Source: Cytophagales bacterium (lineage in GTDB: Bacteria; Bacteroidota; Bacteroidia; Cytophagales; Cyclobacteriaceae). Taken from it: DNA of 64,000 bases. Every line of letters starts with the position of its first letter. Positions within the stretch are counted from its first letter, which is position 1. The notes under the pieces were generated by a model that made no database searches, was not told the DNA's origin, and saw nothing but the letters and a program-made list of their open reading frames with translations. The translations under genes and the position numbers were made by a program. Of the stretch, positions 26,314-35,678 are shown piece by piece. The stretch covers positions 124,001 to 188,000 of the forward strand of contig JAKSDQ010000251.1 in NCBI GenBank assembly GCA_022360015.1, written 5' to 3'.

Positions 26314-27081
26314 ATGAAATTTTATTCCTGCTTTCTGTTACTGTTGGCCCTGTTAAGTTTACAGGCTTGTGGCCCTGGCGGCTCACCCCCCTTACGGGTT
26401 GCCACTGCTGCCAATGTACAGTATGCCATGAAGGCGCTATCACAGGATTTCGAAGAAAAAACGGGTATTGAAACAGAAGTCATTGTAGGCTCTTCGGGCA
26501 AACTTACTGCACAAATTCAGCACGGGGCACCTTTTGACATTTTTGTATCAGCCGATATGAAATACCCTGCGAAACTTTATGAAAAAAACTTTGCGGTAAC
26601 TGAGCCGGTGGTATACGCTTATGGAAAGTTGGTGTTGTGGACGCTGGGAAATGATGTTTCCCTGAGCCTGGATTCACTATCCTCGGAAAATGTTACGCAT
26701 TTGGCGGTAGCCAATCCCGAAATCGCCCCTTACGGGCAGGCAGCGGTGGCGGCCTTGAAGTATTTCCACCTGTTTGAATCGATCAGGGGAAAAATCGTTT
26801 CCGGCGAAAGCATTGCCCAGACCAACCAGTTTGTGTTAACCGGCGCTGCCCAACTGGGATTCACGGCCAAATCAGTAGTTTTAGCCCCGGAATTAAAGGA
26901 AAAAGGCCGGTGGGTAGAGATTGATCCCATGAGTTATCCGCCTATCCGGCAGGGAGTGGTAGTTTTAAAAAATCCGAAAGGTGACAGGGAAAAATCACAA
27001 AAGTTTTTCGAATATTTACTTTCGGCGCAAGGCCGTAAGATTCTGGCTGGCTTTGGGTACGAAACAGCGGTTAAAAAATGA
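26314..27081 (+). CDS. modA: Molybdate ABC transporter substrate-binding lipoprotein
   Basis: The 255-residue protein starts at the Met of MKFYSC (another Met lies 4 codons upstream at 26302). A lipobox Cys sits at residue 19 (LQAC), so it is anchored to a membrane. The mature part begins PLRVATAANVQYAMKALSQD and has GSSGKLTAQIQHGAPFDIFVSAD, the ModA oxyanion-binding segments. It captures molybdate or tungstate for ModBC. ModB and ModC are encoded about 7.9 kb downstream on the same strand, with unrelated minus-strand genes between. The next gene overlaps by 4 bases (ATGA). Confidence 0.93.
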   Translation: MKFYSCFLLLLALLSLQACGPGGSPPLRVATAANVQYAMKALSQDFEEKTGIETEVIVGSSGKLTAQIQHGAPFDIFVSADMKYPAKLYEKNFAVTEPVVYAYGKLVLWTLGNDVSLSLDSLSSENVTHLAVANPEIAPYGQAAVAALKYFHLFESIRGKIVSGESIAQTNQFVLTGAAQLGFTAKSVVLAPELKEKGRWVEIDPMSYPPIRQGVVVLKNPKGDREKSQKFFEYLLSAQGRKILAGFGYETAVKK

Positions 27082-27479
27082 ATTCTTTGCCGGGAAAAAT
27101 AAAAGAGGTCACTTCCGAAGGCAACATTTCTTTGGTAAAAATTGATGTGGCGCATATCGAATTCAAATCAATTGTAGTGGAAACCCCTCAAACCACCACT
27201 TATTTAAAAATGGGTCATCGGGTTAAAATCCTCTTTAAAGAAACAGAAGTGATCATCGGTCATAGCACCACCCACCCTATCAGCCTTCAAAACAGGATGT
27301 TGTGCAAAATTCTTGCCATCAACAAAGGAAAGCTGCTGAGCGAATTACAATTATCCTTTGGCATCCATGAGGTAACGGCTATCATCACTAGCCATGCTGT
27401 GGACCAGCTTCACCTACAGCCTGGCCATGAAGTGTCGGCATTTGTAAAAACCAATGAGGTCATGTTATCACCGGATTGA
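27078..27479 (+). CDS. Mop/TOBE-domain molybdate-binding protein
   Basis: The 133-residue protein is built from two similar TOBE (Mop) units. Unit one is about residues 3-65 (LPGKIKEV...VKILFKETEVII). Unit two is about 73-130 (NRMLCKILAI...VSAFVKTNEVML). Di-Mop proteins store molybdate in the cytoplasm or sense it. The start codon overlaps the modA stop (ATGA), so translation is coupled. The usual ModE helix-turn-helix is missing, so storage rather than transcription control is more likely. Confidence 0.88.
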   Translation: MNSLPGKIKEVTSEGNISLVKIDVAHIEFKSIVVETPQTTTYLKMGHRVKILFKETEVIIGHSTTHPISLQNRMLCKILAINKGKLLSELQLSFGIHEVTAIITSHAVDQLHLQPGHEVSAFVKTNEVMLSPD

Positions 27480-27493
27480 TTTCAATTATCGGG

Positions 27494-28123
27494 CTATCCC
27501 ACTATTTTTCTGCCATGATATTCCGTGGCATTGATTTCCCTGTGCAGATGCGCAAGGTTATCATATTTGACTTTTCCTGCCACGACCACTTTCAGATCAT
27601 CTCCTGCGGCCCGGATCATCTCTTTAATCATTTCCTTTCCTTCCTCCGCTGTTAATGCTTTTCCTGAAGTCAGCACTGCATCGACGTTGTTTAAGGACTT
27701 CAATTGCTCGATGGCTTGCACGGGATCATTGGTTTGATCTATGGCTTTGTGGATAGTAACAGGCAGGGGCGCTGCCTTCTCAGCCAGCCGGCGAATAGCC
27801 CCCAAATCCAGGTTACCTGAGTGGTCCAGCACCCCTACCACTATCCCGCTTACCTTATTGATTTTACAATAATCGATACTTCGAAGCATAGTGGCAATTT
27901 CATCGGAGTTATAGACAAAATCACCTTCCCGGGGCCTTATCATGACTTTTACCGGTATCTGTAACGAATTTACGGCCTCAGTGATTGTTTTCTCAGAAGG
28001 TGTGAGCCCGTCCAAATCCAGCCTGCTGCAAAGTTCTACTCTGTCTGCGCCAAGCTGCTGTGCTTTTAAAGCCTGGGCTACCGTCTCCACGCAGGCTTCC
28101 CTGATTATTCCTATAATATCCAA
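27494..28123 (-). CDS. cutC: CutC-family protein
   Basis: The 209-residue TIM-barrel protein of the CutC family has EACVETVAQALKAQQLGADR opening, the GLTPSEKTI loop, VMIRPREGDFVY and a late LTSGKALTAEEG. CutC was first linked to copper tolerance; its true reaction is unsettled. It is somewhat shorter than typical relatives (about 240). It follows the GH92 gene by 53 bases on the same strand and so may be the last gene of the mannose operon, or independent. It ends 14 bases from the Mop gene's stop, tail to tail. Confidence 0.9.
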   Translation of the reverse strand: MDIIGIIREACVETVAQALKAQQLGADRVELCSRLDLDGLTPSEKTITEAVNSLQIPVKVMIRPREGDFVYNSDEIATMLRSIDYCKINKVSGIVVGVLDHSGNLDLGAIRRLAEKAAPLPVTIHKAIDQTNDPVQAIEQLKSLNNVDAVLTSGKALTAEEGKEMIKEMIRAAGDDLKVVVAGKVKYDNLAHLHREINATEYHGRKIVG

Positions 28124-28176
28124 TATCCAGTTACCTTATTTTTCGAAATTCAGGTGCAAAAAGCAGACCGTTCAAT

Positions 28177-30522
28177 TCATGGTTGTTCCGCTTGCGAAGT
28201 TAATGAATAAGGTACCGCATCCCCGGATATCGCCCAATTTTCATTGGGTGATTTTCCCATCGTCAAATTCAACATACCACCTTGCTGAATCGTTTCATGA
28301 TCAATCCAGGTGCGATCATATTTTTTCCCATTCAATTGGGCCGATTGGATGTAATAACTGTCAGGGCCATTATCGGTAGCATTGATGGTGAATTTATTTC
28401 CGTTTTCCAAAGTAAGTGTCACTTTATTAAAAAGCGGACTCCCGAACACATATTGATCTGTGCCCGGGCATACCGGGTAAAAACCCAATGCGCTAAAAAC
28501 ATACCATGCGGAAGTCTGGCCGTTATCTTCATCGCCGCAGTAACCGTCAGGCGCATAGCTATACAATTTCTCCATCACTTCCCTAGCCCTCTGTTGTGTC
28601 TTCCATGGCTGATTGGCATAGTTATACAAATAAATCATATGTTGAATCGGCTGATTACCATGTGCATACTGTCCCATATTTACAATTTGCATTTCCCTGA
28701 TTTCGTGAATAACAAAACCATAGTAGGACTCATCAAACACAGGCGGCAGGCTAAACACCGAGTCTAACATACTGATAAAATCCCTTTTTCCTCCCATCAG
28801 ATTGATTAAACCTTGTATGTCATGAAAAACGGACCAGGAATAATGCCAACTGTTTCCTTCGGTGAAGGCATCGCCCCACTTAAAAGGGTTGAAAGGTGAT
28901 TGGAATTGCCCGTTTTGTTTTTTTCCCCGCATCAACTTCGTAGTGGGGTCAAACAGATTAGCGTAATTTTTGGATTTTTGAAAAAAACGTTCCGCTTCTT
29001 CACCTTTACCCAGCGCATCTGCCAATTTGGCAATGGTGAAATCGGCATAGGCGTATTCAAGGGTACGGGCGGCATTCTCGTTGATACCCACATCATAAGG
29101 AACATAACCTAATTCGTTGTAATGATCAACCCCTGCCCTGCCTACGGAGTTAACCGGCCTCCCTTCATTTACCGTAGCATTTTTAAGCATGGCTTCAAAT
29201 AATACCTCCACATCAAAACCCCTGATCCCTTTTAAGTAGGCATCTGAGATCAACGAGGCGGAATTGGAGCCAATCATGGAATTTCTGTGTCCGGGACTGG
29301 CCCACTCAGGTAACCAGCCTGACTCTTTGTAGGTATTGACCAAACCCTGCATGATTTGCCCGTTTAACTCCGGGTACATCAGTGTAAAAAAAGGAAATAC
29401 GGCCCGGAAAGTATCCCAAAAGCCGTTGTCAGTAAACATGTAACCGGGCAACACTTTTCCGTTGTAAGGGCTGTAATGCATCATTTTGCCGTTTTCATCA
29501 AATTCGTAAAACCGGCGGGGAAATAACAGCAATCTGTACAGGCACGAATAAAATGTTTTGATGTGATCCGTATCAAAAGCCTCCACCTGAATTCTGCCCA
29601 ATTCATTTTCCCACACCTGCAGGCCTTTTGCCTTTGTTTCATCAAAGGAGTCATTGCCAATCTCATTTTTCAGATTCAACGCTGCCTGTTCATAGCTGAT
29701 GAATGAAGAAGCTACCTTCACATTTATCTGCTCACCGGCCTTTGTTTTAAAACCTACAATGGCCCCGACATGATCACCTTCATTATCCGTAGTGTTTTTC
29801 TGTAACTTCCAACCATCACCCCAGGTATGTTGCGCTACAAAGGGTTTGTCAAATTCAGCCACAAAATAGTTATGAAAGTTATCAGGGACCCCACCACTAT
29901 TGTTGCGGCAATAACCCACTATTTTTCTTTCCTCAGGGATAATCCGCACCTTTGATCCTTTAAAAAACGCATCTAACAAAATGTAAGAGGAATCGCTTTC
30001 GGGAAAAGTAAACCTGAATTGCGCGGCCCGTTCTGTCGGTGTAACTTCAACCTCCACGTCGTAATCGGCAAGATAGACTTTGTAATAGTGCGGTTTCACC
30101 ACTTCGGTTTTATGAGAAAACCACGAAGCCCTTTCATCCTCCTGGTATTTTAACCTGCCCGTAACTGGCATGAATGCAAAAGCAGCATAATCATTGATCC
30201 ACGGACTGGGCTGGTGGGTTTGTTTGATACCCCTTATCGTATAATCATCATACTTGTAAGCCCATCCATCTCCCATTTTTGCTGTCTGGGGTGTCCAGAA
30301 ATTCATGCCCCAGGGCAAAGCGATGGCTGGATAGGTATTGCCATTGGATAGTAAAAACTCTGAGTCCGTTCCCATGAGAGGGTTAACCCAATCAGTGAGA
30401 TGACCATCAATTACTGAAAAACCCGGTTGTTTTTGAGCAGGCCTGTCTGTTTGATTGCCACAATTAAAACTTGTCAGACAGATAATCAGCAATAGCAGGC
30501 AGATGGTTATTTTTCGTTTCAT
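28177..30522 (-). CDS. GH92-family alpha-mannosidase-like lipoprotein with Gln at the acid position
   Basis: The 781-residue lipoprotein (Cys at residue 21, FNCG) shows the two-domain GH92 pattern: DWVNPLMGTDSEF near the N-terminus, NGFWDTFRAVFPF in the middle, and CGDEDNGQTSAWYVFSALGF at the C-terminal side. GH92 enzymes are calcium-dependent exo-alpha-mannosidases. In the motif that normally reads GNEP, with the catalytic acid Glu, this protein has GNQP (Q624). The paralogue next to it keeps Glu (E612). The Gln form may act on mannosyl-phosphate or other good leaving groups, or on a different sugar. It is the third gene of a porter-GH92-GH92 set. Confidence 0.93.
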   Translation of the reverse strand: MKRKITICLLLLIICLTSFNCGNQTDRPAQKQPGFSVIDGHLTDWVNPLMGTDSEFLLSNGNTYPAIALPWGMNFWTPQTAKMGDGWAYKYDDYTIRGIKQTHQPSPWINDYAAFAFMPVTGRLKYQEDERASWFSHKTEVVKPHYYKVYLADYDVEVEVTPTERAAQFRFTFPESDSSYILLDAFFKGSKVRIIPEERKIVGYCRNNSGGVPDNFHNYFVAEFDKPFVAQHTWGDGWKLQKNTTDNEGDHVGAIVGFKTKAGEQINVKVASSFISYEQAALNLKNEIGNDSFDETKAKGLQVWENELGRIQVEAFDTDHIKTFYSCLYRLLLFPRRFYEFDENGKMMHYSPYNGKVLPGYMFTDNGFWDTFRAVFPFFTLMYPELNGQIMQGLVNTYKESGWLPEWASPGHRNSMIGSNSASLISDAYLKGIRGFDVEVLFEAMLKNATVNEGRPVNSVGRAGVDHYNELGYVPYDVGINENAARTLEYAYADFTIAKLADALGKGEEAERFFQKSKNYANLFDPTTKLMRGKKQNGQFQSPFNPFKWGDAFTEGNSWHYSWSVFHDIQGLINLMGGKRDFISMLDSVFSLPPVFDESYYGFVIHEIREMQIVNMGQYAHGNQPIQHMIYLYNYANQPWKTQQRAREVMEKLYSYAPDGYCGDEDNGQTSAWYVFSALGFYPVCPGTDQYVFGSPLFNKVTLTLENGNKFTINATDNGPDSYYIQSAQLNGKKYDRTWIDHETIQQGGMLNLTMGKSPNENWAISGDAVPYSLTSQAEQP

Positions 30523-30695
30523 GATAAAAAAATGTTATGGAATTGACAATTTACAGTTAGTGTTTGAAAATTGGACAGATTTTGGAAAGTTTCAGGGTGA
30601 TGACCGTTTCAGACTTATAAAGTCTGATAAGCCGATAGCCGGATCCTGTTTTTATCGTTAGTGTTTTTGTCATGGTTTTGTAGGAAGCAGAATGG
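30523..30695. other. Gap between the two GH92 genes with a family C repeat
   Basis: These 173 bases separate the two GH92 genes. AATTGACAATTTACAG at 30541-30556 is a short family C unit. No gene is seen. A separate promoter for the downstream GH92 gene could lie here, but no clear box is found. Confidence 0.4.
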
Positions 30696-32975
30696 CTAAA
30701 TGTCTTCTGAAGTGGTAATACCCCATGCTTTATTGGGCTTATTTCCCATAACAAAGACTATTTCGCCACCATCAGTTATTTGTTGATGTGAAAGATAAGG
30801 TTTGTCCCAGTCTAAACCATTTAAAGTGACTGACTGAATGTAGCTATTGTCCTTGCTCAGGTTTTCGGCTTTTACGGTAAAAGTCTTACCATCCTGAAGA
30901 TGTATGACCGCTTGCTCATGCAGGGGCCTGCCGATGATGTAACGGCCATTGGCTGGGTTAACCGGATAAAACCCGAGTGCGCTGAACACATACCAGGCTG
31001 ACATTTGACCACAGTCATCATTTCCGCACAGGCCGTCGGGGCGGTCTGAATATTGAGAATTCAATATTTCTGTAACTCTTTCCTGCGTTTTCCAGGGGGC
31101 CCCGGCATAATTGTACAGATATGCTACATGATGGCTGGGTTCATTGCCATGAGCATATTGGCCGATAAGTCCCGAAATGTCTACGGATACATTTTCACCT
31201 GTTATTTCTGAACTGATGGTAAAGAGGGAGTCCAGTTTGGCTATAAACCGATCATTACCTCCCATGATCCCGATCATCCCGGACACATCATGAGGAACAT
31301 ACCAGGTGTGTTGCCAGGCATTGCCTTCAGTATAATCGGTATTCACCCTATGATCCGATCTTTTAGGGTCAAAGGGCTCTCTCCAACTGCCATCACTCAA
31401 CTTGCCCCGCATAAAACCCGAAACGCTGTCATACAGATGGCGGAAGCCCTGGGATCTTTCGATATAATAGTTGTAATCTTCCTGATAACCTAATGCACTG
31501 GCAACCTGAGCGATGCACCAGTCATCATAGGCATATTCCAATGTTTTAGTAACCGACTCTTCGTTAAGGTCGGCAGGAATGTAACCGTATTCTTTGTAGT
31601 ACTTTACACCCCTGATATCCTGCATAGCACTGGCTTTCATAGCTTTGTAAGCCAGTTCAATATCAAATCCGCGGAATCCTTTCAGATACGCATCAGTAAT
31701 CACAGGAATTGCGTGGTACCCGGTCATCGTATTGGTTTCATTACCTAAAAGTGACCAAACGGGCAGTAATCCATATGCTTCATAATGGGCCAGCATAGAG
31801 TTAATCATATCATTCACGAGGTCTGGCTGTAAAATGGTAAATAAGGGATGGGATGCCCGGTAGGTATCCCACAAAGAAAAAATATCATAACGGGTATAGC
31901 CTTTAGTACGCATTACCTGCCCATTTGCGCCTTTATACTCCTGGTTGTGATCTGAAAAGATAACAGGGGCCAGCTTACTATGATACATGGCTGTGTAAAA
32001 AGTGCGTTTAAGCGCCAGGTCGTCTGATGTTATACGGATTTTGGACAGCGCTTTCTCCCATTGCTTTGCTGCTGCTGCGCTGGTTTCCTCAAAACGCCAC
32101 CCGCTTACCTCATCCAGGCTTTTGAGTGCTCCATCGATAGAAGCGGAAGACAGGCCGGTTTTGACCATCAGGAATTTATCTCCCTGTGTTTTTTCAAAAT
32201 TTAATAATGTTTTCAATTTTTTTCCGGTATAAGCAGTATGAACAGGTTGCCTCTCGGTACTATCGGCTGTTTCGTAGCTGACTACCGGTTGTGAAAAGGC
32301 CATAGCAAAATAAACCCTTTGATCTTTGGCCCATCCCTGAGAGTACCTGTAGCCGGTAATTAATGTATCGTTGACAAATTGCAGATGTGTCATGGTAGGT
32401 TTATCCCAATTCACATGGTAAGAAAGGTCAAGCACGACTTGCCTTTTTGCGTTTTCAGGATATTCATAGCGATGCATGCCCGTTCTTTTGGTGGCGGTAA
32501 GCGCAACATGAATGCCTTGATCTTTTAAATATACTTCATAATATCCCGGAGAAGCTTTTTCCGATTTATGATCAAAACGAGACTTAAAATCATAGTCATT
32601 GCGGTCATTGATCACCTTAGTCAAATCGATGTCGCCGGTGGCGGGCATGATCAAAACATCGGCCAGATCGCCAATCCCGGTACCACTTAAATGGGTATGG
32701 CTGAATCCAACGATGACACTGTCCGAATAATGATACCCCGAACACCAATCCCAGCCTGAAATCCCATTATCCGGGCTGAGTTGAACCATGCCAAACGGAA
32801 CAGTCGCCCCGGGATAAGTATGTCCGTGGGCGCCGGTACCGATGAAAGGGTCCACAAACTGTACGAGCGATTCTTCCACCCTGGCAGATTGTCTGTTTTG
32901 ATGGGCGCAGGAAAGCATGAAGGCCAGCAAAAGGCAAAAAGCTATTGTATTGTAAAAGTTAAGGGTATTCCACAT
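30696..32975 (-). CDS. GH92-family alpha-mannosidase lipoprotein
   Basis: The 759-residue lipoprotein (Cys at residue 23, MLSC) is complete. It opens with VDPFIGTGAHGHTYPGATVP, the GH92 hallmark, continues with SHTHLSGTGIGD, DIFSLWDTYRASHPLF and GNEPSHHVAYLYNYAG (acid E612), and ends with CGNDDCGQMSAWYVFSALGF. It should remove alpha-linked mannose from N-glycan or mannan chains at the cell surface or in the periplasm. It begins 12 bases after the porter gene's stop, so the two are one operon. Confidence 0.95.
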   Translation of the reverse strand: MWNTLNFYNTIAFCLLLAFMLSCAHQNRQSARVEESLVQFVDPFIGTGAHGHTYPGATVPFGMVQLSPDNGISGWDWCSGYHYSDSVIVGFSHTHLSGTGIGDLADVLIMPATGDIDLTKVINDRNDYDFKSRFDHKSEKASPGYYEVYLKDQGIHVALTATKRTGMHRYEYPENAKRQVVLDLSYHVNWDKPTMTHLQFVNDTLITGYRYSQGWAKDQRVYFAMAFSQPVVSYETADSTERQPVHTAYTGKKLKTLLNFEKTQGDKFLMVKTGLSSASIDGALKSLDEVSGWRFEETSAAAAKQWEKALSKIRITSDDLALKRTFYTAMYHSKLAPVIFSDHNQEYKGANGQVMRTKGYTRYDIFSLWDTYRASHPLFTILQPDLVNDMINSMLAHYEAYGLLPVWSLLGNETNTMTGYHAIPVITDAYLKGFRGFDIELAYKAMKASAMQDIRGVKYYKEYGYIPADLNEESVTKTLEYAYDDWCIAQVASALGYQEDYNYYIERSQGFRHLYDSVSGFMRGKLSDGSWREPFDPKRSDHRVNTDYTEGNAWQHTWYVPHDVSGMIGIMGGNDRFIAKLDSLFTISSEITGENVSVDISGLIGQYAHGNEPSHHVAYLYNYAGAPWKTQERVTEILNSQYSDRPDGLCGNDDCGQMSAWYVFSALGFYPVNPANGRYIIGRPLHEQAVIHLQDGKTFTVKAENLSKDNSYIQSVTLNGLDWDKPYLSHQQITDGGEIVFVMGNKPNKAWGITTSEDI

Positions 32976-32987
32976 TTTTTTAAAAAA

Positions 32988-34427
32988 TTAGGTCACTCGT
33001 TCCGATAATTGTTGTATGGATTTTTCTGTTTCAACAACCCTATGTCCCCATAACCCATAGGATAACACATAAACATAACAAAACAGCGGCACCAAAAAAG
33101 ATAACTGTATACTGTTTAACGCATCAGCCAGGGCCCCTTGCAATGGCGGTACAAGGGCGCCTCCTACAATCATCATGACAAGGAGTGAGGAAGCCTGACT
33201 TGTAAACCTGCCTAAATCTTTGATAGCCAGGGTAAAAATATTAGACCATAAAATAGAGTTGAATGCCCCGATGGCAATGGCACTCCAGAAAGCGATCTTA
33301 CCGTTGGTAAAAATGACCATCACCAGTAAACTGATCACAATTAAGGCAAATAAGGACAATGTTTTGGCCGGATTCGATCCACTAATAAAAAACGCCAGAT
33401 AATTCAGTACCAAAAAGAAAACAAACAAGTAAATTTCACCAAAGGGGATGAAACTAATGTAAAACTCTCCGCCATCATTATTGATACTGGTGACAAAATA
33501 CACTACCAAAAAACCGATAACAGACAAACCTGCCATAATAAAATATTTTCTTGCCGTAGCTGTAAGGCTACCCATGGATACAGACCCCAGGAATCTACCG
33601 ATCATAGCGCCTCCCCAATAATAGGAAAGGTATCTTCCTCCTTCCACTTCCTCCAGTCCCATTATATTATCCATGGCAAAAAAATTAATGAGAAAGCTGC
33701 CTATCGACACTTCACCACCCACATAAGTAAAAATAGCTATCATACCCAGCATGAGATGGCGAAACTTAAAAACGGGGGCTCCTTTTTCGATCACTTCTTC
33801 ATTAACAAAAGAAGGGAGATTCACAAACCTGATCAATATAGCCAGGAAAAAGAAAAGACAACCATAAATCACGTAAGGCACCTTAAGGGAGTCCACCGTA
33901 ATAGTACCATCGGAGAAAACCCTGTAAATCAGTATGGCCCCGATAATCGGTGCCAGGGTGGTTCCGAACGAATTGAATCCTTGTGCGAGATTTAACCTGC
34001 TGGATGCCGTCTCGGGTTTTCCCAAAATCGCCGCATAGGGGTTGGCAGCAATTTGCAGAATGGTAACCCCGGAAGCCAGAATGAAAAGGGCACTCAGAAA
34101 AAATCCGTATTTCTGAAATTCGGCGGCGGGATAAAACAAACAACACCCTAAACCGCATAGTATCAGGCCTGTGATAATCCCGTTTTTATAACCAAATTTG
34201 GCAATAGGGTCACCCCTAAACACCGAAATCAGGAAGTAAAGGAGGGATATGATAAAAAAAGCACCAAAAAAAGCGGATTGAACCAATGAGGCCTGAACGT
34301 AGTTTAGTTCAAACGCTGATTTCAAATGAGGTATCAGCACGTCATTCATCACGGTGATGAATCCCCACATGAAAAACAAAAAGGTAATGGTGATAAAAGG
34401 ACCCCTGAAATTAGAACTTGTACTCAA
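32988..34427 (-). CDS. FucP-type sugar:cation symporter (MFS)
   Basis: The 479-residue protein has about twelve membrane helices. The FucP/GluP-type sugar porter motifs are FLFFMWGFITVMNDVLIPHL at the N-terminus, QIAANPYAAILGKPETASSR in the middle (matching the family's ANPY and ETASSRLNLAQGFNS segments), and GRFLGS. It takes up a monosaccharide; with two GH92 enzymes downstream the likely load is mannose. It is the first gene of the minus-strand mannose operon. Confidence 0.93.
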   Translation of the reverse strand: MSTSSNFRGPFITITFLFFMWGFITVMNDVLIPHLKSAFELNYVQASLVQSAFFGAFFIISLLYFLISVFRGDPIAKFGYKNGIITGLILCGLGCCLFYPAAEFQKYGFFLSALFILASGVTILQIAANPYAAILGKPETASSRLNLAQGFNSFGTTLAPIIGAILIYRVFSDGTITVDSLKVPYVIYGCLFFFLAILIRFVNLPSFVNEEVIEKGAPVFKFRHLMLGMIAIFTYVGGEVSIGSFLINFFAMDNIMGLEEVEGGRYLSYYWGGAMIGRFLGSVSMGSLTATARKYFIMAGLSVIGFLVVYFVTSINNDGGEFYISFIPFGEIYLFVFFLVLNYLAFFISGSNPAKTLSLFALIVISLLVMVIFTNGKIAFWSAIAIGAFNSILWSNIFTLAIKDLGRFTSQASSLLVMMIVGGALVPPLQGALADALNSIQLSFLVPLFCYVYVLSYGLWGHRVVETEKSIQQLSERVT

Positions 34428-34659
34428 ACTGAATAAATTTAGCGCCTAAAGTAACAAAATTTAAAAGAAACAGAAAGCTATTTTGAGAACAAACAACTAT
34501 TTAATCGCTGGTATTTTATTTTGGCATAGGGTCTGGGATATGGACCTGTTTGATTTGCACAAAACAATCAGTAGTTTCACATGTCATGTGATGAACGTTT
34601 TAAAACGTATTAATCATGAAGCGCCGTATCAAAAAAAACGGTTGCCAAAAATTTATTTT

Positions 34660-34974
34660 TCATGTTGCCTGGTTCCCTTATTCGCCAATGAACCTTTCAA
34701 CAGGCAGGCTTTGTACAGAGCGCATGAAAGCAACAGAACTATCGGGGTCGGCAAAGGGAAACCGGTTGCCATACCTTACAAAGAAACGAGAAAAATTGAC
34801 CGTGTCGAGCAGTTACTATTAGAAGAATAGGAACGGTATAACACGGAAGAAGATCGTACGGAAATCGATCATCTGGCCGGTCAATATCCGGAAAAAGTAA
34901 AGGAACTATCTGCCAAATGGATGGAATGGGCTGAAAGAGTTTGGGTCATTCCAAAACCCAATAAGCAACTATAA
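34660..34974 (+). pseudogene. C-terminal fragment of a sulfatase with an in-frame stop
   Basis: One reading frame, interrupted by TAG at 34828-34830, reads LVPLFANEPFNRQALYRAHE, then SNRTIGVGKGK, then after the stop ERYNTEEDRTEIDHLAGQYP and EKVKELSAKWMEWAERV, ending TAA at 34972. This follows the C-terminal pattern of Bacteroidota arylsulfatases (L.W.HEGNRAV..GKWKL, then LYDIEADRTE..DLA..YPE...L...W..WA). The catalytic N-terminal domain with the formylglycine site is absent. It lies between the porter gene's start and modB and is clearly dead. Confidence 0.6.
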
Positions 34975-35006
34975 GGACAAATATTTAATGAAAAAATTGA
35001 AAATCC

Positions 35007-35678
35007 ATGGACTGGAGTCCGATATCATTAACTTTTAAGCTGGCGTTGACCACGACTTTGGTCCTGGTGGTTATCGGCATCCCTATGGCCTATGGGCTGG
35101 CATTCTCCAGGTTCCGGCTAAAACCGGTCATCGAGGCCCTGGTAAGTATGCCACTGGTACTGCCTCCTACGGTTTTGGGGTTCTACCTGCTCATAGCTTT
35201 CAGCCCTAACAACGCATTGGGCCGTTGGTTGAATGAGTGGTTTGGCTTCAGTTTGGTTTTTTCCTTCGAAGGTCTGGTGGTGGCTTCGGTCATTTACAGT
35301 TTACCGTTTATGGTTCATCCGGTTCAATCCGGATTCCGCAATGTGCCGATAAGCCTGAAAGAGGCCTCACACCTGCTCGGAAAATCCCGGATGACCACCT
35401 TATGCCGTGTATTGCTGCCAAACATGAAACCGGCTTTGCTGACAGGGGTAGTGCTCAGCTTTGCACATACCATTGGGGAATTTGGGGTGGTTTTAATGAT
35501 TGGAGGAAACCTGTCGGAAGAGACCAGGGTGGCCTCTATCGCCATATATGACCGGGTAGAAGCCCTGGATTATCCTACTGCCAATACTTATTCACTGGTA
35601 TTGTTTATTGTGACTTTTGTCATTCTTTTTACGGTCTTCTTGCTCAATAATGGTTACGCCTTAAAAAGGAGAATATGA
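35007..35678 (+). CDS. modB: Molybdate ABC transporter permease
   Basis: The 223-residue protein has five or six membrane helices. The permease EAA-type loop is seen at SLKEASHLLGKSRMTTLCRV, the site that docks to the ATPase. It opens with WSPISLTFKLALTTTLVLVV and has MPLVLPPTVLGFYLL, typical of ModB. It starts 32 bases after the dead sulfatase and overlaps modC by 4 bases. It has no modA next to it. Confidence 0.94.
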   Translation: MDWSPISLTFKLALTTTLVLVVIGIPMAYGLAFSRFRLKPVIEALVSMPLVLPPTVLGFYLLIAFSPNNALGRWLNEWFGFSLVFSFEGLVVASVIYSLPFMVHPVQSGFRNVPISLKEASHLLGKSRMTTLCRVLLPNMKPALLTGVVLSFAHTIGEFGVVLMIGGNLSEETRVASIAIYDRVEALDYPTANTYSLVLFIVTFVILFTVFLLNNGYALKRRI

